Below the pieces are notes generated by a model. That model saw only the letters and a list, made by a program, of their open reading frames with translations, did not search any database and was not told where the DNA came from. A program made the position numbers and the translations under genes. DNA of 64,000 nucleotides from Smaragdicoccus niigatensis DSM 44881 = NBRC 103563 (GTDB taxonomy: Bacteria > Actinomycetota > Actinomycetes > Mycobacteriales > Mycobacteriaceae): positions 38,725 through 102,724 of the forward strand of contig NZ_AQXZ01000007.1 in NCBI RefSeq assembly GCF_000380645.1, read 5' to 3'. Each line of letters starts with the position of its first letter. Position 1 is the first letter of the stretch. Positions 62,593 through 64,000 of the stretch are shown one piece after another.

Positions 62593-64000
62593 GATGATGT
62601 CTCCCCACTCGCCGGCGACCCAATGCCACGAGAAGCAAGCCGACGGCGATAGCGACCAGACCGATGCTGACCAACCGTGCCAGGAAGACTCCCGTGCGCG
62701 GCAGCCTCGGAACACCGGTCGACGATGCTGCCGTCGCTGCCCCGGACACCGTACTCGACGAGGTGCCGTGAGGCGTGGAACCCAAACCGGTCGACACCGA
62801 ACCTGTTGGGGAACCAGTCCCCGATCCGAAACCACCGCCGGTCACCGTTACCGACGAGAAGCCCGTGACGGTACCGCCGACGGTAACTGTGGCACCGCCG
62901 GTCGCGAGACCCGTGGCCAAACCTGTGACCGTGGCACCGCCCGTCGCGAGACCCGTAGCCAAACCTGTTGCGAGTCCGGTACCTGTGGCGAGGCCGGTTG
63001 CCAGACCCGTTCCGGTGGCAAGGCCGGTCGCCAGACCAGTGCCCGTCGCGAGGCCGGTCGCCAGACCGGTGCCGGTTGCCAGGCCAGTCCCGGTTGCAAG
63101 TCCGGTGCCGGTTGCCAGACCAGTCCCCGTCGCGAGGCCAGTTCCGGTCGCAAGACCGGTGCCCGTCGCCAGGCCAGTCCCGGTTGCAAGACCGGTGCCC
63201 GTTGCCAGACCAGTCCCCGTCGCGAGGCCAGTCCCCGTCGCGAGGCCAGTTCCCGTCGCGAGGCCAGTCCCGGTTGCAAGACCGGTGCCGGTTGCCAGAC
63301 CAGTCCCCGTCGCGAGGCCAGTTCCAGTCGCAAGACCGGTACCGGTCGCAAGACCGGTTCCCGTGGCAAGCCCGGTTCCGGTTGCGAGACCCGTGGCCAA
63401 ACCTGTTGCGAGTCCGGTACCTGTGGCAAGGCCGGTCGCCAGACCGGTTCCCGTTGCCAGACCAGTTCCAGTCGCACCACCAGCAGCAAGACCCGTCGCC
63501 AGACCAGTCCCCGTCGCGAGGCCAGTTCCGGTCGCGAGGCCAGTTCCAGTGGCTAGACCCGTTCCAGTGGCAAGGCCGGTCGCTAGACCCGTTCCAGTGG
63601 CAAGGCCGGTCGCCAGACCGGTTCCCGTGGCAAGACCGGTTCCGGTTGCAAGACCCGTCGCCAAACCAGTTCCCGTCGCGAGCCCGGTTCCCGTCGCGAG
63701 GCCGGTGCCCGTCGCACCACCAGCAGCAAGACCCGTCGCCAGACCAGTTCCCGTCGCAAGCCCGGTTCCCGTCGCGAGGCCGGTTCCGGTCGCGAGACCC
63801 GTCCCGGTCGCACCACCAGCAGCAAGACCCGTGGCCAGCCCGGTTCCCGTCGCGAGCCCGGTTCCCGTCGCGAGCCCGGTTCCCGTCGCGAGGCCGGTGC
63901 CGGTCGCACCACCAGCAGCAAGACCCGTGGCCAGACCAGTGCCCGTCGCCAGACCAGTGCCCGTCGCGAGGCCAGTGCCGGTCGCGCCACCTGTCGCCAG
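62567..64000 (-). CDS. LPXTG cell-wall-anchored (GLATGT)n repeat protein (N-terminus outside window)
   Basis: The frame is open to the last base, so 477 C-terminal residues are visible. From the window edge the chain is almost only the hexapeptide GLATGT with GLAT and GLAAGGAT variants. A Ser/Thr/Gly-rich stalk follows, and the end is PRLPRTG, a hydrophobic stretch of about 20 residues and RRR: a complete sortase sorting signal. LPRTG lies at 62690-62704. The repeat has no charged residues and no Pro. The function is unknown; adhesion, stalk or a processed peptide are possible. The gene heads the operon with the DUF5819 and HTTM genes. Confidence 0.82.
   Translation of the reverse strand: MATGGATGTGLATGTGLATGTGLATGLAAGGATGTGLATGTGLATGTGLATGTGLATGLAAGGATGTGLATGTGLATGTGLATGTGLATGLAAGGATGTGLATGTGLATGTGLATGLATGTGLATGTGLATGLATGTGLATGLATGTGLATGTGLATGTGLATGTGLATGLAAGGATGTGLATGTGLATGLATGTGLATGLATGLATGTGLATGTGLATGTGLATGTGLATGTGLATGTGLATGTGLATGTGLATGTGLATGTGLATGTGLATGTGLATGTGLATGTGLATGTGLATGTGLATGTGLATGTGLATGLATGTGLATGLATGTGLATGLATGTGLATGLATGLATGGATVTGLATGLATGGATVTVGGTVTGFSSVTVTGGGFGSGTGSPTGSVSTGLGSTPHGTSSSTVSGAATAASSTGVPRLPRTGVFLARLVSIGLVAIAVGLLLVALGRRRVGRHHRGAVATSA
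62877..64000. repeat. Tandem 18-bp/12-bp coding repeats with 96-bp higher-order unit
   Basis: The DNA consists of 18-bp units (GLATGT) mixed with 12- and 24-bp variants. A marker block reading GTCGCACCACCAGC on the plus strand recurs at 63471, 63711, 63807 and 63903; the last three are exactly 96 bp apart (32 codons), showing amplification of a larger unit. The array runs beyond the right edge, so its size is unknown. Confidence 0.92.

Noticed and set aside
62848..63489. Second minus-strand frame through the repeats (LV-rich, WRPALP-type)
   Set aside because: Shifted reading of the same repeats; lacks the LPRTG end and any start signal.
62594..63556. Long Cys/Arg/Gly-rich reading frame on the plus strand opposite the repeat protein
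   Set aside because: It is the complement of the GLATGT repeats, which are stop-free in several frames; no ribosome-binding site, and the minus frame carries the stalk and sortase signal.
1..64000. tRNA, rRNA, CRISPR arrays, insertion sequences or prophage
   Set aside because: I looked for cloverleaf-like segments, short spaced repeats, transposase motifs and phage genes and found none; the only dense repeats are the protein-coding array at the right end.

Overview
The window is GC-rich actinobacterial chromosome, almost certainly from a mycolate-producing member of the Mycobacteriales (Mycobacterium, Rhodococcus, Gordonia or Williamsia type). The grounds are a CmaA/UmaA-type mycolic acid methyltransferase, a RamB-type glyoxylate regulator, FadE5-like and FadB2-like enzymes, an FprB-type ferredoxin-fused reductase, a mymA-like operon, and many leaderless promoters of the form TAnnnT, 6-7 nt, start codon. 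I saw no rRNA, tRNA, CRISPR array, insertion sequence or prophage.

Left third (1-24.4 kb) is mostly core metabolism and regulation. It starts with a DUF445 membrane protein cut by the window edge and a divergent AarF/UbiB kinase coupled to a trans-acting-enoyl-reductase-like protein. Next come two tandem His-rich mini membrane proteins, an orphan solute-binding lipoprotein, and a MetE homologue that has lost three of its four zinc ligands and is translationally coupled to a zinc alcohol dehydrogenase. FadB2 and isocitrate lyase AceA follow, with RamB-like boxes upstream of aceA. Then there is a degenerate NagA-like amidohydrolase, two DUF2510 proteins, a DesK/NarL-type two-component system divergent from an ABC exporter, ramB itself behind a 22-bp palindrome, the mycolate methyltransferase, a FadE5-like dehydrogenase, an acyltransferase and a TetR regulator.

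Middle (24.4-43.5 kb) is catabolic. Cluster A is a divergent pair of operons that together encode a complete meta-cleavage route: FAD hydroxylase, extradiol dioxygenase, C-C hydrolase, hydratase, aldolase and acylating acetaldehyde dehydrogenase, plus an amidohydrolase. Cluster B is one apparent eight-gene operon under a divergent TetR gene: VOC dioxygenase-like protein, FAH hydrolase, FAD monooxygenase, FadD15-like acyl-CoA synthetase, DoxX-like protein, acyltransferase, cytochrome P450 and FprB-like reductase. A tocopherol-cyclase-family protein lies between the clusters.

Right third (43.6-64 kb) holds a helical-repeat protein, an AhpD-like protein, a second UbiB kinase and a mymA-like operon (esterase, SDR, ferritin-like diiron protein, Baeyer-Villiger-type monooxygenase, MerR regulator) divergent from a KshB-like reductase. 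An aldehyde dehydrogenase, a class III adenylyl cyclase and an unusual sensory locus follow: a histidine kinase, a membrane partner lacking recognisable kinase motifs, a NarL-type regulator and a stand-alone LuxR HTH protein. A PucR-type regulator precedes the most intriguing locus, an operon reading leftwards from the right edge. It encodes a very repetitive (GLATGT)n surface protein ending in an LPRTG sortase signal, overlapping a DUF5819/SdpA-like protein, which overlaps an HTTM/SdpB-like membrane protein.
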